Positions 47,880-58,091 of a stretch of DNA of 64,000 bases are shown here, piece after piece. The notes beneath the pieces were generated by a model. That model searched no databases and was not told where the DNA came from. It saw only the letters and a list, made by a program, of their open reading frames with translations. The stretch covers positions 242,254 to 306,253 of the forward strand of contig MNCI01036287.1 in NCBI GenBank assembly GCA_015680685.1, given 5' to 3'. The first letter of the stretch is position 1. Every line of letters begins with the position of its first letter. This DNA is from Gnetum montanum. Its lineage: Eukaryota > Streptophyta > Gnetopsida > Gnetales > Gnetaceae. Made by a program: the position numbers and the translations under genes.

Positions 47880-48250
47880 AAAATATAAACTAATTGAGGC
47901 ACCAATCCTTCAAGCTCTAGATTGGTTTAAGCCTTTCCAAATTATGACATATGCTTCAAACTATGCATTGAGGGCAATAATGACTCAACTTGATAATCAA
48001 AAATAGCCATATTATATACATTATGCCAATTGAAGCATCACTAAAGTACTACTTAATTATACTACTGCAGAAAAAGAGCTTATGGCTATGGTATACGTAC
48101 ATGAAAATTTTAGACATTATGTGCTCTTATATCCTATCTATGTTCATATAATTACAATGCCATTAGGTTTCTACTGAATAAACTAGTGATAAGTCCAATA
48201 GCAATGGATTACTGATTACATGACATATCTCATCACACAAGAACTTCTTG
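47880..48250 (+). pseudogene. E4 RNase H, decayed
   Basis: Plus strand: YASNYALRAIMTQLDNQK near 47950-48003, YTTAEKELMAMVYVHENFRH near 48059-48118, and IYVHIITMPLGFY where E1 has HTDHSAIRFLM, so the last catalytic Asp is lost. Stops are present. Confidence 0.8.
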
Positions 48251-48379
48251 CTGAATTGGATAAGAAGCACAAAGAATAGCTTCTCCATAGAATAAAAAGA
48301 TATATGAAAATATTTACAAGATATGTGTTGATGGATTAATATGATCGTGTGTTCCAAAAGAAAATCAACAAAGAGTTTT

Positions 48380-49450
48380 GCAAGATATGCATGAAGGATC
48401 ATGTGCTCATTACTATGCAGGATGACATATCGCATTTAAATTAATGATGACAAGCTGCTTTTGGCCTACCATATTTAGGGACACACATCAATTTGTACAA
48501 TCTTATGAAAGATGATAGAGAGATAAAGGACTAATTGTCAGATATGAAGGGCTACAACAATGGATACAATCATTGGAACCTTCAATATTTGGAGAATTCA
48601 CTTTATGGGACCCATCATATCGATGTCAAATAGAAAGTCTTACATTATAGTGACTATTGATTATTGTAATAAGTGAGAAAAATAGCTACAGTTAAATATT
48701 GCATGGCCATAATAGTTGCAAAATTCTTTCCACAACATGTGATGAACAAATTTGGAGTACCCTGAATGTTAATATCAAACAATAGGACTTATTTCACTAG
48801 AGCTACATTCAAGAAGCTAATGCAACAACTTGGGGTCAACCATAAATAAACTACATCTTATCACCCCCCAAGTTCCCCCAAGTTAATGGTCAAGTTGAAG
48901 TAACTAACAGAGAAATTACAAGAATATTAACTAGAGCTATTAGTTGATATAGGAAGGACTATAGTATTGAACTTAATGATGCTCTTTGGGCATATTGATC
49001 AACCTAGAAACTTCCTATAGGGTATTCACCATATGAATTAGTCTATGAAAAACTACCTATCCTACCAATTTAATTATAATTAAATACCCTTGCAACTACT
49101 AGCATACTTAGCCTAGACTTAGACTTAGCTCAAAAACAATGATTAATAAATCTTAATCTCTTAGATGAAACTTAGTTAGTATCTTAAATAAGTAGTTAAG
49201 AATATGAAAAAGTATTTCAAACGTAGGCATGACACCAAAATTAGAAAAGTATTCATTAAGCCTAGAGATAAAGTCCTTTATTACAACCCAAATCATGTCC
49301 CACAAAAGTCAAAGATTCAAACCTCATGAAAAGGATCTTGTATTGTCCACACTATGTATCAATTGGGCACCATGTAAAGTTTTCATTGAATGGACCCATA
49401 GAAACTCATCCTTGTCAATATCCAATAGGTGTTATCATTTCGTGACTTTC
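48380..49450 (+). pseudogene. E4 integrase, decayed
   Basis: Plus strand: the zinc domain HEGSCAHYYAG is followed by TGA, close to the stop seen in E1 and E3. GLQQWIQSLEP leads to the core. VNGQVEVTNREITRILTRAI at about 48884-48943 keeps the catalytic Glu and is the best-preserved core piece in the window. ELNDALWAY, STWKLPIGYSPYELVYEKLP and LDLDLAQKQ follow, down to about 49140. Stops and shifts separate the pieces. Confidence 0.88.
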
Positions 49451-51176
49451 CTACTCTAGAGACTATACCTTGCATACTAGACCACCTACCACCCATTTAA
49501 TCATCTGATTTTTTTACTTTTGATAATAGTCATGAGGGTGTCAATTGTCATACTTAGGAACCAAACCTTATTTTTATATTTTTGTTATACTTTTCATATT
49601 CCTAACCAATTTTTACATTCTTTGATATCTTTCATATTCTTTTATACTTTCCATATTCCTTATCATTTTTTCATTCTTTAATATCTTTCAAATTTTTTTA
49701 TGTTTTTTTATTCTTACCTATTTTTCATTCTTCTATGATTTTTACCATTTTTCATGTACATATTCTTTTTGATTTTTCTCATAAAGTATAAAGAAATAAA
49801 TGAGATGTAGTTGAAATAATGAGAATTTTACCCTATATTATCAAATCATTAAAGGATCAATTGTATATACAGTGAGACCACATCATCCATCCACTCATTT
49901 ACAATGATAAGATGTTATTACCATGAATATAATAACACTATTTTCACAATAAAACTAAAATAAACTTATCATCATTATTCTTGGATGGAAAAATTGAAGA
50001 ACCAAGTGGAAATGCAAAGGGTGTGATATCAAGGGGATGTATTGATTCTCTAAGGCTACTACTATAAGTCTAATCCTACTTCTAAGTTATATTATTTACC
50101 TAAGTTCTAATAAAAAATGGAAGTATGTTCTAAAATAAGTGCTACCTTACCATGACACTAGAAAGACATGTTATCCATGTTTGAAGGTAGTCGTTTGGTA
50201 AGGTTAACATAGTAATAACATAATAAATTCACATAATAAAAATTTCTGAGCATTCCACTAGAAAGACATATTACCCATACTTGAAGGTAGCTGAATTCTT
50301 AGAAATTTGAAGATTTCTTAGAGTCACATTGATTATAAAGCTAGAAAGAAATGTTACCCATGCTTGAAGAAACTCCTCTGTCCAATGGGCAAGTCATCTT
50401 AAAATAAAGTGTGTTATTAATAAATTACTTCCTTATACTTTATTGGTAAGTGTTAATATTTCTTATAGTTGTGATAAGTCTTTTGGTTGTTAATTCTAGG
50501 ATGATAGAATTTCTTTTTACTAGTAAGTGGTATCAAGTTGGTTTGGATCTTGGATGGAAAGGCTAATAATCATCTTAACCATTCATTATACATAGAATTC
50601 ATTATGTACATGGTAAGACACATCAGTCCCATTTTTTGCAATCCCTGCTAATACCATTCCATCTCACTATTACATATAGTTGTAATTTTATGGTTTTTTT
50701 ATAATATAGTATTATTTTCTTATTAAGGCGATACTAATATGTGTGTTTTGGAAGATATACATGCTTTACATTTAACTCCTTAAGTGCCTACGAACACTTG
50801 TAGATGTAGTTATACAAGGTCATTAAGGGTAGGATCCTGCTTTAGGAAGGATCTACTTGTATAAATCTTGTATTTCATACTTGATGACAAATTTTACATC
50901 ATCTTGTGTCTCTAGAACACTTTCACAATAATTATTATTTCCCTACATATTCATATTCATTCATACATTCAAAAATTTTGACCAACCATCTCCTAACAAT
51001 TTAATCAACTTACCTTGCTCAAACTCCTTCTTTCACATACTTTTGATGACTAATTCTTAGATTCTAAGCATCACTTATGATCCATAACCCTTTTGACCAT
51101 CTCTATACCTTCCAAAATATCCATTTTATTTAATTTTTCCATCAAAAATTACACAAAATTTGGAAAATTTCAACAG
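49451..51176 (+). other. E4 spacer with triplicated 35-bp motif
   Basis: Non-coding spacer between integrase and 3' LTR. The motif CACTAGAAAGACATGTTAYC plus CATGYTTGAAGGTAG occurs at 50156-50190, 50256-50290 and, decayed, 50337-50370. E1-E3 have a single copy in this spacer, in the complement. TTTTTCATTCTT-type repeats fill 49550-49780. The end (ATACCTTCCAAAATAT near 51105) aligns with the sequence next to the E3 LTR. Confidence 0.65.
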
Positions 51177-52662
51177 TGATATCGTAAATACAATATATTA
51201 TCCCCTACGATATCATATCCATGATGTCATATCTATGATATTTCCCTAATGAAAATCTATATATACGTGCAAGGTGTTAAGAAATTTTTTTCATTCTCTT
51301 ATTTCACACCTAGGGAGTTCATGTTATTGCTCTGACCTCCAAACTTTAGAAAGCCATATCATCCTCATTGCACATCTGATTTGAGCCATTCTTATTTTCT
51401 TTTGATCATAGAATGATCAACTTAGTTGTGGGAAAGCATACAATACATGGTTTTTATGAATTGCATTAGATTTTTCTAATGCCTAGAAGAACAAAGTAAC
51501 ACTAAGAACAATAAGAGATTATTACATTCTAACCTAACATAAGCAAATAAACCTAATTATCCCTTCCAAATAACCATTTAAACATGTTTTAGATAAGAAA
51601 TTAAAGATTATGATAGGTCATCCAAGATAAATTTATTTGTAATCATTAGAAGTTATTCAATTAAGGATTTTTCTTGTAAATGATTTTATCCATGTTACAA
51701 ATTTTTCTAACTCTGAAATCTCAATTAAAACTAAAATTAATGATAAGGAATAATTTTGATCAACCCAAAAACTTGAGAATGGATTATGAACTGATATAGC
51801 TTTTTCTGAATTATTTGGATAATCTTAAAAATTATCCATGATTGCAAATGCCTCCCAAGAGACCTAAAGTAGAAAGACCATCACAACCAAGAGGGAAAGG
51901 ACCCAAAGGAAGAGGTAAAGGACAAGCTTGAGAACAAACTCCACCTACAAAGCAAGAGGCTCATTCTTATAGCATCCATCAACCCACACCTATGATAGGG
52001 CAATTTGCAAAGGTAAAATCTAATGCACCACTTACTCTAGAACAAGGACAGCAACTCACACTATCTTATCCCAAAAATATCACTGTAGTTCAATCTAAGT
52101 TGTACTTTGGAATAAACTATAACTAGATTTATTTTCCATAATGTTTACTTTTATTCAGTCATTTACATTTACTAAGTCATTTACTTTTTCCATGTATATT
52201 AGTAAGATGGAATAAGTATGACTAATTTTAAGTGTAAAGCGTAACTATTTGGTAACCTAGTAGTGACTTTGCTTGATTCACTCAATAATAAAGTTACTTT
52301 GTAGTCCTAGTAATAGTTACATCAACCCAAGACATGTATGCAAAACTAGGAATGGATGCTTATCACCATATGATAGAATAGATTTACAATTCCATTAGAC
52401 TTAGAGATAAAAATTATAATCATTTTCATCATGCTTTTACCTAGCACATTTAAAGCCAAACAACATCATTTTATCATATACCTCAGTGAGAGTTAAACCA
52501 TATGATTTGTACCTCACTAACTCTAAGTGAGAAGATAACAATCATGAACTTAACATCAACTTACTAGTATACTTACATTGCCCATCAATGGATTATAATC
52601 TAGTTGCACATGAATACTTGTAACTTGTATGGTTAAGTTTTGGAATAGCCAACCACTCATCA
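51177..52662 (+). repeat. 3' LTR of E4, rearranged
   Basis: Begins TGATATCGTAAATACAATAT with a GATATC-type cluster (51177-51240), followed by a TATA-like CTATATATACG at about 51258, and ends with CTCATCA at 52662. The part from about 52133 onward matches the 5' LTR of E4. It is about 650 bp longer than other LTRs here because 51330-52130 does not match and seems inserted or substituted. Confidence 0.7.
51849..52130 (+). pseudogene. basic coding-like island inside the E4 3' LTR
   Basis: An ATG at 51849 in a good context starts MPPKRPKVERPSQPRGKGPK then GRGKGQA, a TGA, and continues in the same frame with EQTPPTKQEAHSYSIHQPTP, MIGQFAKVKSNAPL and QQLTLSYPKNITVVQSKLYF. About 94 codons hold a single stop. 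The Lys/Arg/Gly-rich start suggests a nucleic-acid-binding protein, perhaps a Gag-like start. I do not recognise the family. It is not part of the matching 5' LTR. Confidence 0.35.
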
Positions 52663-52989
52663 AATACTAAATGTGAAGTTATTATCATAATTTTGGAGTT
52701 TTGACTCTTCAAACATCATGGAATATGATAATTCCTATGTAGTTATAGAGTGATTTGAAGGAATGAATATGTTGTTTCAAGTATTAAAATATAATTCTTA
52801 TAAATATAGCCAATCAACAATTTACCGACTCAAAGATCTAGCATGATATTAGTAGATTTGCAAGGAAAATGATAGAAACAAGTAGGACTATTAATGTTTG
52901 ATTTAGACTAGAATATATTTGAACATGAGTTTTGAAGGGCATACATACCAAAGCCACTATAACCATTCTCATATCAAGTATTAAATCAT

Positions 52990-53083
52990 TGTTACACTTG
53001 TAGATAATTTGGGTATTTTGAAGATGAATGCCCTATGTATCTTACGTGTAGACAACCAAGCCATAGATAACAAGATTGTCCAT
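52990..53083 (+). pseudogene. gag double zinc knuckle fragment, copy 1
   Basis: Plus strand reading C-Y-T-C-R-stop-F-G-Y-F-E-D-E-C then Y-L-T-C-R-Q-P-S-H-R-stop-Q-D-C. Both halves keep exact CX2CX4HX4C spacing, with one His and one Cys changed to Tyr by single transitions. This is a standard retrotransposon nucleocapsid motif, different from the knuckle of E1-E4, so it belongs to another element. Confidence 0.6.
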
Positions 53084-53382
53084 GAAATAACAATGGCAAA
53101 AGTGAATCCAATATCATATTCATTCATTTTTATAATTGATGAGGGCATTACCTAGCCCTTATGCAATCCTCAATGTATTTTGGATAGGTGTGTGTTGTTT
53201 GTGTGTGTGTCTTGTTGTGTTACTTTTTGATGATAATTCAAGTATGTTTTGGCATGTTTGAAGGTGTTTTGGACTCATTTTGATACGTTTAGGAGGTTCT
53301 AGGATCTATGGGAACTTTTTTAGAGGCATCCAAAGGTTCTAGGCCTCTAAACAAGCATCTTTTTGTTTACCCCTAGCAAGTG

Positions 53383-53562
53383 AGATGTCTCAATTGCATC
53401 CAAGATGTCTCAACTACATTCAAGACATCTCCACACTCTCTAGATGTCTAATATCATTCTAAGATGTCTAAGCCAGACTCAAGATGTCTCAACCAAATTC
53501 AAGACATCTCCTCTAACATCTCTATAGTTGGCAAAGACATCTCTTATTTCTCCAAGATGTCT
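53383..53562. promoter_or_regulatory. octamer array AGATGTCT / AGACATCT
   Basis: Six AGATGTCT (53383, 53403, 53442, 53462, 53482, 53555) and three of its reverse complement AGACATCT (53423, 53502, 53535) lie within 180 bp, many 20 bp apart, ending about 70 bp upstream of a TATA box. This spacing suggests a U3 enhancer array. No binding protein is claimed. Confidence 0.55.
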
Positions 53563-53632
53563 CATACAAATTTTAAGGGACATCAAATTGAATGCCAAAT
53601 TAGAGGATAGATAAAAGGTCACATTAAGAAGC

Positions 53633-53640
53633 TATAAATA
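53633..53640 (+). promoter_or_regulatory. TATA box downstream of the octamer array
   Basis: TATAAATA within GCTATAAATAAGAGCCC, the same TATAAATAAGAG context as in the gypsy LTRs of this window. Confidence 0.5.
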
Positions 53641-54030
53641 AGAGCCCAAGACCTGAGTTTGGGTAAGAGTGAAAAAAGAAAGATTTAAAAAGTTTCTTAA
53701 GAGAATGTGCAAGAAGAACTAAGTGAGAGACAAGAGAGAACACTTGAGAGGTTAAGAAAATATCTTATAATTATCTTGTCTTGAGCTTTAGCTCCATTAT
53801 GAGCAATTGAGAATTGATAGGAGACATGTGTGGCCTCTAACATCCATGGAAGAGTTGTGACTTGAGCTTGGCTTCTCATCTTTAATATAATTTTCTACAT
53901 TTTGAGAGTTTTCTTATAAAAAGAGGAGTTTTCTGTAATTCATTATCTTATTCTTGCTTCTAAGTTGAATTTTCCTTAGGAAGCTTATGGAATGGGTCCT
54001 TTCAGGATCTATTGAGGTAGGCTCCACATC

Positions 54031-54380
54031 AACAATTATGAATAATTTTGTCATTTTGTAGATGAATGTCCTGTATGTTTTACTTGTGCACAACCAAAAC
54101 ATAGATAATGAGATTGTACATAGCTTGATAGTGACAAGAGTGAAGCCAATTTCATAAGGAAACCATTGGGGACAAATCTTTAACATCAACAAATAACATT
54201 AAGTTTCTTAAATCAATTTTAGATACTGATAAAACATTAAGTTCCTAATAATTTTATTACTTTATCAAAAAATGTAAGAATTCTTTTCACTTAACATTCT
54301 AACTAGTAATGAGTCCATATAAAATGAGATTGTTAAAGAAATGACAATGTCAAGAATGAAAGCAATATCAATAATCATAC
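54031..54380 (+). pseudogene. gag double zinc knuckle fragments, copies 2 and 3
   Basis: At 54031-54120: H-F-V-D-E-C then C-F-T-C-A-Q-P-K-H-R-stop-stop-D-C, the second knuckle with all four ligands in CX2CX4HX4C spacing. The following sequence (ATAGATAATGAGATTGTACA) matches copy 1 at 53062-53081 and again a third decayed copy at 54305-54380. The piece thus recurs at least three times within 1.4 kb. Confidence 0.5.
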
Positions 54381-54939
54381 TAAATCTAATATTAAAATAA
54401 GCATACTATATTTCATTATCAATTTTGGCATATGTATTAATATACAAGAATATTTTATAGAATAATATAACTAACAAAGCTACAAAGAATGTAAGAAGAT
54501 CTATCGAGTAAGAATTTAAAGCTCAAGAAGATATCAACTCTACAACTACAATAGTAACTTTTTGAACCTTCAAACTTCATAGAATATTATAATTCCTATG
54601 CAATTGCAAAGTATATTGTAGGAATCAAAATATTTTTTGAAAATAGACAAAGAATTGTTGCCTATGTATGGCTCATTTTGTTTGGCCTCTAAGTTGATGA
54701 ATTAGCAACTGACTACTCCCTTGAGACTAGTTTTAGGGCTATGTGTCCCTTTTTCAATAACTTGTTATAGAGTTTAGTGTATATCATTGGAAACTTGTGA
54801 TACTTCAAACTCTATTTGAGTTGTCTTCTTTGTTGACCCCCATTTGATGAAGTTTCTCTAGCATGATCGATAATGAATGAGGATGCTAGTGAAGTTTAAT
54901 TCACTGAAACAACTATTTGTCCTACATTATATCAGGCCT

Positions 54940-55260
54940 TTTCTTTAGTTTTCTTGTTGGTTTTGTGATGGAAGGTAATCCATTTGGGATAATTACAATG
55001 GATGATCACTTCCTTAATATGTTTCATAGAAGTTATGGCATCATGGAGGTTAAGTGGCCTAGGATAAACTAGCTTACCTCTAATGTAATCATTAATAGCT
55101 TACTCAAAAATGTTTAAAATTTATTTGTTAGGAAGGGGGTGAGTAAGATCCATTATGGTAGATGTCCATTGAGAGATAAACCTAGAGATAGATTTATTAT
55201 GATCTTGTTTTATTATTATGAGTTTTTACAAACTCATGCCAATATGTGTTGTAACATTTA
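54940..55260 (-). pseudogene. gag capsid-like fragment
   Basis: The minus strand from about 55205 reads KSISRFISQWTSTIMDLTHP, LPNK-stop-ILNIFE-stop, AINDYIRGKLVYPRPLNLHD and AITSMKHIKEVI. This resembles the Gag core of plant Tat/Ogre-like elements (pattern: E-S-F-x-x-Y-x-x-R-W ... P-P-L ... F-x-x-T-L ... F-A-D-L-V-x-x-G-E-R-I-E). Two TAA codons fall where Gln is expected. It is unrelated in detail to the E1-E4 gag sequences. No neighbouring pol was recognised. Confidence 0.5.
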
Positions 55261-55299
55261 GGAGCTTGTGGACTTGGGAAATGCTACTAAATGTTGATC

Positions 55300-56640
55300 C
55301 TAATGACTTTGCTTAATGCTTGTGCTACCTTGGGTAACATTGACATTGATGCTAGTATCAATGCTAGCATCACCTGCAATACTTAGAAAAATTCTCAGTT
55401 CTAACCCTAAAAACTACCTCCTAATCTATTGAAATTGACATTTGGTGCCCTGAAAATGATGTCAACTAGTCACTTGAGAGCCCAAGCAGTTAAGACTAAA
55501 GCCATAATGTTGGTTTTTTTTAGGTGAGTATAGTGCTAGAACCAAAGATGATGATATAAGTGTTGGTATCAGCATCACTACTAAACTTAGAAAAATTTTG
55601 CTTCCTAGCTCCTAAGGTCAACTCATGGAAATGTAGAAAAGGGATCAAGCCTTGCTCTTCTTCCAAGCCATCTTCATGAGTTTTTACTTCTTATTAAATG
55701 ATTTCTTTTAAAGAGAACAAAAATAATCTCTCTGAAGACAAAAGAAGACATTATAAATACTAAAAAATAAATATATAAGCAAATAGCTTTCTCAAATTGA
55801 GCCTCCAAAACAAAAAGAAAGTAATACTACAAGAAGTAAATTAATTATTTACCTTTCATTGGAAGCTTTCCACTTGAAATAATAACTATAAAGTAATATC
55901 TTTAAGAATCTAGCATTTAACTCTTAAAGAGAGATCATAAGTATGTTATTGCTACTAGAAAATAACTACATAGCAAAGCTTCCAAATAGAATAGACAACA
56001 AGGAGCTTAAAATACTTTCAAATATAAAGAAAAGAAGTTAAAAATTTTGATCGATTACTAAGAATGTTATTATTGATGTTTTGTTGGAAGTTGTTGCAGA
56101 TTCTAGATGTCCATTTTTAACTAGGTTGTGTAACTTGTTACTTTTAAAAAAGGGTCATCACTTTCACAAAGAGAATATTGAGGAGAAATAATTCTCATAT
56201 ACTAAAGTTAAGTGTTTCTAGAAAGACCTTAATGTATAAGACACTATAAAAAACATAAATTTTTCAAAAGGCAAAAACTTTCCAAATATCTTTCATTTTC
56301 TTATTATTCAAGCTTTCTTGAATTTGTTATGAACAAAATCATTCTTAGCAATAATCTCATTATCATTCTTAGGATAAAATAGATTTTTCATCCTTTTAAA
56401 AGATATCTAGTAAAGGTTGATGTAAAGTATTGTTAACTTTAAATAAATTATCAAGATTAGATATTAATTTTTTAAAATTTTCTCTTTTCTTTATCTTTAG
56501 ATCATAAAGTCTAGAATCTTCCTTCAATGTAACTCATCTTTCATGAATAAGTAGATAAAGACTACAATAATTCCAAATTTACTCCAAGTGGTACACAATC
56601 AAGATGAATGAATAGCCCAAGGTCCTTCATTAAAAAGAAG
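55300..56640. other. unassigned AT-rich region
   Basis: No gene or clear element protein found. Part of it (56280-56600) lies beyond the copia-like cluster on the downstream side of the minus-strand LINE and might be further decayed LINE sequence, but no motif proves it. Confidence 0.4.
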
Positions 56641-56685
56641 CCACTATGGACTAATTTATTTAATCATATCTTATGAAATTTTAAT

Positions 56686-56796
56686 TATTAGAGTATGGTG
56701 AGGTGACCCAAATTCTATTTCTGTAACACCCAACCATTCAACTTCTATAATGACTAAAAACTAGAAATAGAATTTGGGTCATCTCACCATACTCTA
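56686..56796. repeat. 33-bp arm hairpin of LTR starts
   Basis: The arms AGAGTATGGTGAGGTGACCC plus AAATTCTATTTCT (about 56692-56724) and its near-perfect reverse complement (56764-56796) flank about 40 bp. Both arms equal the beginning of the copia-like LTR, so this is a head-to-head fusion of two LTR starts. Confidence 0.7.
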
Positions 56797-56800
56797 ACAA

Positions 56801-57545
56801 TCTCCACCTTGACATGAATTCCCTTACAAGGAACAAATATCTAACATTTAAAAAAATGTCTCCTCTATCTTCACCACCACTAACTCTTCGTGTCAAAACT
56901 CCATCACCATTCTGCAACGTAGCAGCCACATTGATGGCTTCGAAATCACTAACTTGGTTATCGTATTATGGCTAATCACAACCAACATCAAGCCATTCCA
57001 GAACCTGTCACAAAGTCCTAATGAACTCCTCTAAATGGGAAACTTACTCTTCTTTCCATCAAAGAAATTTCTCCACCTTAACACAAATTCCCTTACAAGG
57101 AACAAATCTGCAATCTTTGACAAAAGGTCTCTTATATCTCTGCTGCCGCAAGCTCTTCACATCTAAACTTTGTCACTATTTTGCAAAGTAGTAACCACCT
57201 TAATGTCCTCGAAATCACTAACTTGGTTGTCGCATTGCGGTTGATCATAGCCAACATCAAGCCATTTCAAAACCTACCACAAAGTCCTAATGGACTCCTC
57301 CAAATGAGAAACTTGCTCTTCTTGCCACCAAAGTAATTTCTCCACCTTGACATGAATTCCCTTACAAGGAACAGATCTTCAATCTTCAACAAAAGGTCTC
57401 CTCTATCTTCACTATCACCAACTCTTCTTGTCAAAACTCCATCATCATTCTGCAATGCAATGGCCACCTTTATGTCCTCGAAATCACTAACTTGGCTATC
57501 ACATTATAGCTGATCACAGCCAACATCAAGCCATTCCAAAATCCA
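56801..57545 (-). repeat. 269-bp tandem triplication
   Basis: TCTCCACCTTGACATGAATT (or a close variant) starts at 56801, 57070 and 57339, exactly 269 bp apart each time. Units share ACAAGGAACA, CCTCGAAATCACTAACTTGG and CAACATCAAGCCATT. The minus-strand readings LTRRVSGGEDRGD and LTRRVGDSEDRGD show the units diverging together. The third unit is cut after about 207 bp, where it joins the gag start. Confidence 0.85.
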
Positions 57546-57606
57546 AAGTCCATCCCATTGAGCTTGTTGATCTTGATTTTCCCATCCTTAAATGCCATTG
57601 CTCCCA
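57530..57606 (-). pseudogene. copia-like gag N-terminus
   Basis: Within 40 bp of the primer site the minus strand starts MAFKDGKIKINKLNG then MDFGFW, a typical copia Gag start (family pattern: I-x-K-F-x-G-x-N-F-x-x-W). It then runs into the 269-bp repeat and loses similarity, so only about 25 codons of gag are present. Confidence 0.55.
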
Positions 57607-57639
57607 TTGATCCTTTACAAACCTCACTATAATACCAAT

Positions 57640-58065
57640 TGTTAGAAAAGGAATCAAGTGAAAAAAATAAGAACAGAAAAAACAAGCATACACAAAACAC
57701 ACAGAATTTATATGGAAACCCCAAATCAGGATGAAAACCACAAGTAGAAATAGATAGCTAATTCATTAGATCTAAGATTGAGAGTGTACTATAGGGGAGT
57801 GATCTCCCACAAAGGGAAGTGCAAAGGGTGTCTACATAAAAGGGAAAGAAAATAGTGTCCCTTCAACTTTCATAACGAACAACCCTTTAACTTCTATAAC
57901 GGTTGACCCTTCAACTTCTATAATGGTCAACCCTTCATCTTCTATAACAGCTAACCTTTCAACTTCCATAATAGCCGACCCTTCAACTTGTCGACCTTTC
58001 AACTTCTGTAATAGTTGACCCTTTCTTTGCCACTGTTGGCTCTTCAACTTCTACAATATGGACTA
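57640..58065 (-). repeat. copia-like 5' LTR (minus), with 24-bp minisatellite
   Basis: From TGTTAGAAAAGG on the plus strand (LTR 3' end) to about 58065. 57855-58060 is a minisatellite of the 24-bp unit TTCAACTTCTATAATGG followed by TCAACCC, about seven copies. Because 24 is a multiple of three the array leaves a false open frame of 8-residue repeats. Confidence 0.65.
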
Positions 58066-58091
58066 ATTTTTTTAAGCATATCTTATAAAAT

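Larger units (their letters stand above)
32652..52662 (+). mobile_element. Ty3/gypsy element E4 (plus strand), split by E3
   Basis: A plus-strand element related to E1-E3. Its 5' LTR is 32652-33176 plus 43024-43327, broken by E3. A primer site follows at 43328, then gag, protease, reverse transcriptase, RNase H, integrase and a spacer, with a rearranged 3' LTR at 51177-52662. The 5' LTR halves join smoothly when compared with 52200-52662 (shared blocks such as CTAACTCTAAGTGAGAAGA-like and CTTACTAGTATACTTA). It is the most decayed of the full-length copies. The 5' boundary at 32652 is an estimate from similarity to other U3 starts, and I could not find matching target duplications (52663-52667 is AATAC). 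Confidence 0.82.
53160..54010 (+). repeat. LTR-like segment with AGATGTCT array
   Basis: A GT-rich start (53187-53215), nine AGATGTCT/AGACATCT octamers (53383-53562), a TATA box (53633) and an A/G-rich leader resemble the U3-R-U5 order of an LTR in plus orientation. Exact ends and a partner copy were not found. It separates two zinc-knuckle fragments of the same gag type, so it may be an insertion or part of a rearranged element. Confidence 0.45.

Noticed and set aside
48163-48435. 90-codon minus-strand open frame
   Set aside because: It is antisense to the E4 RNase H and integrase remnants.
57832-58047. Open frame of 8-residue repeats (E-V-E-G-x-T-I-I type), minus strand
   Set aside because: It is the translation of the 24-bp minisatellite in the copia-like LTR. 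A mirror frame exists in the inverted arm at 58156-58368, so the openness follows from unit length and not from coding.
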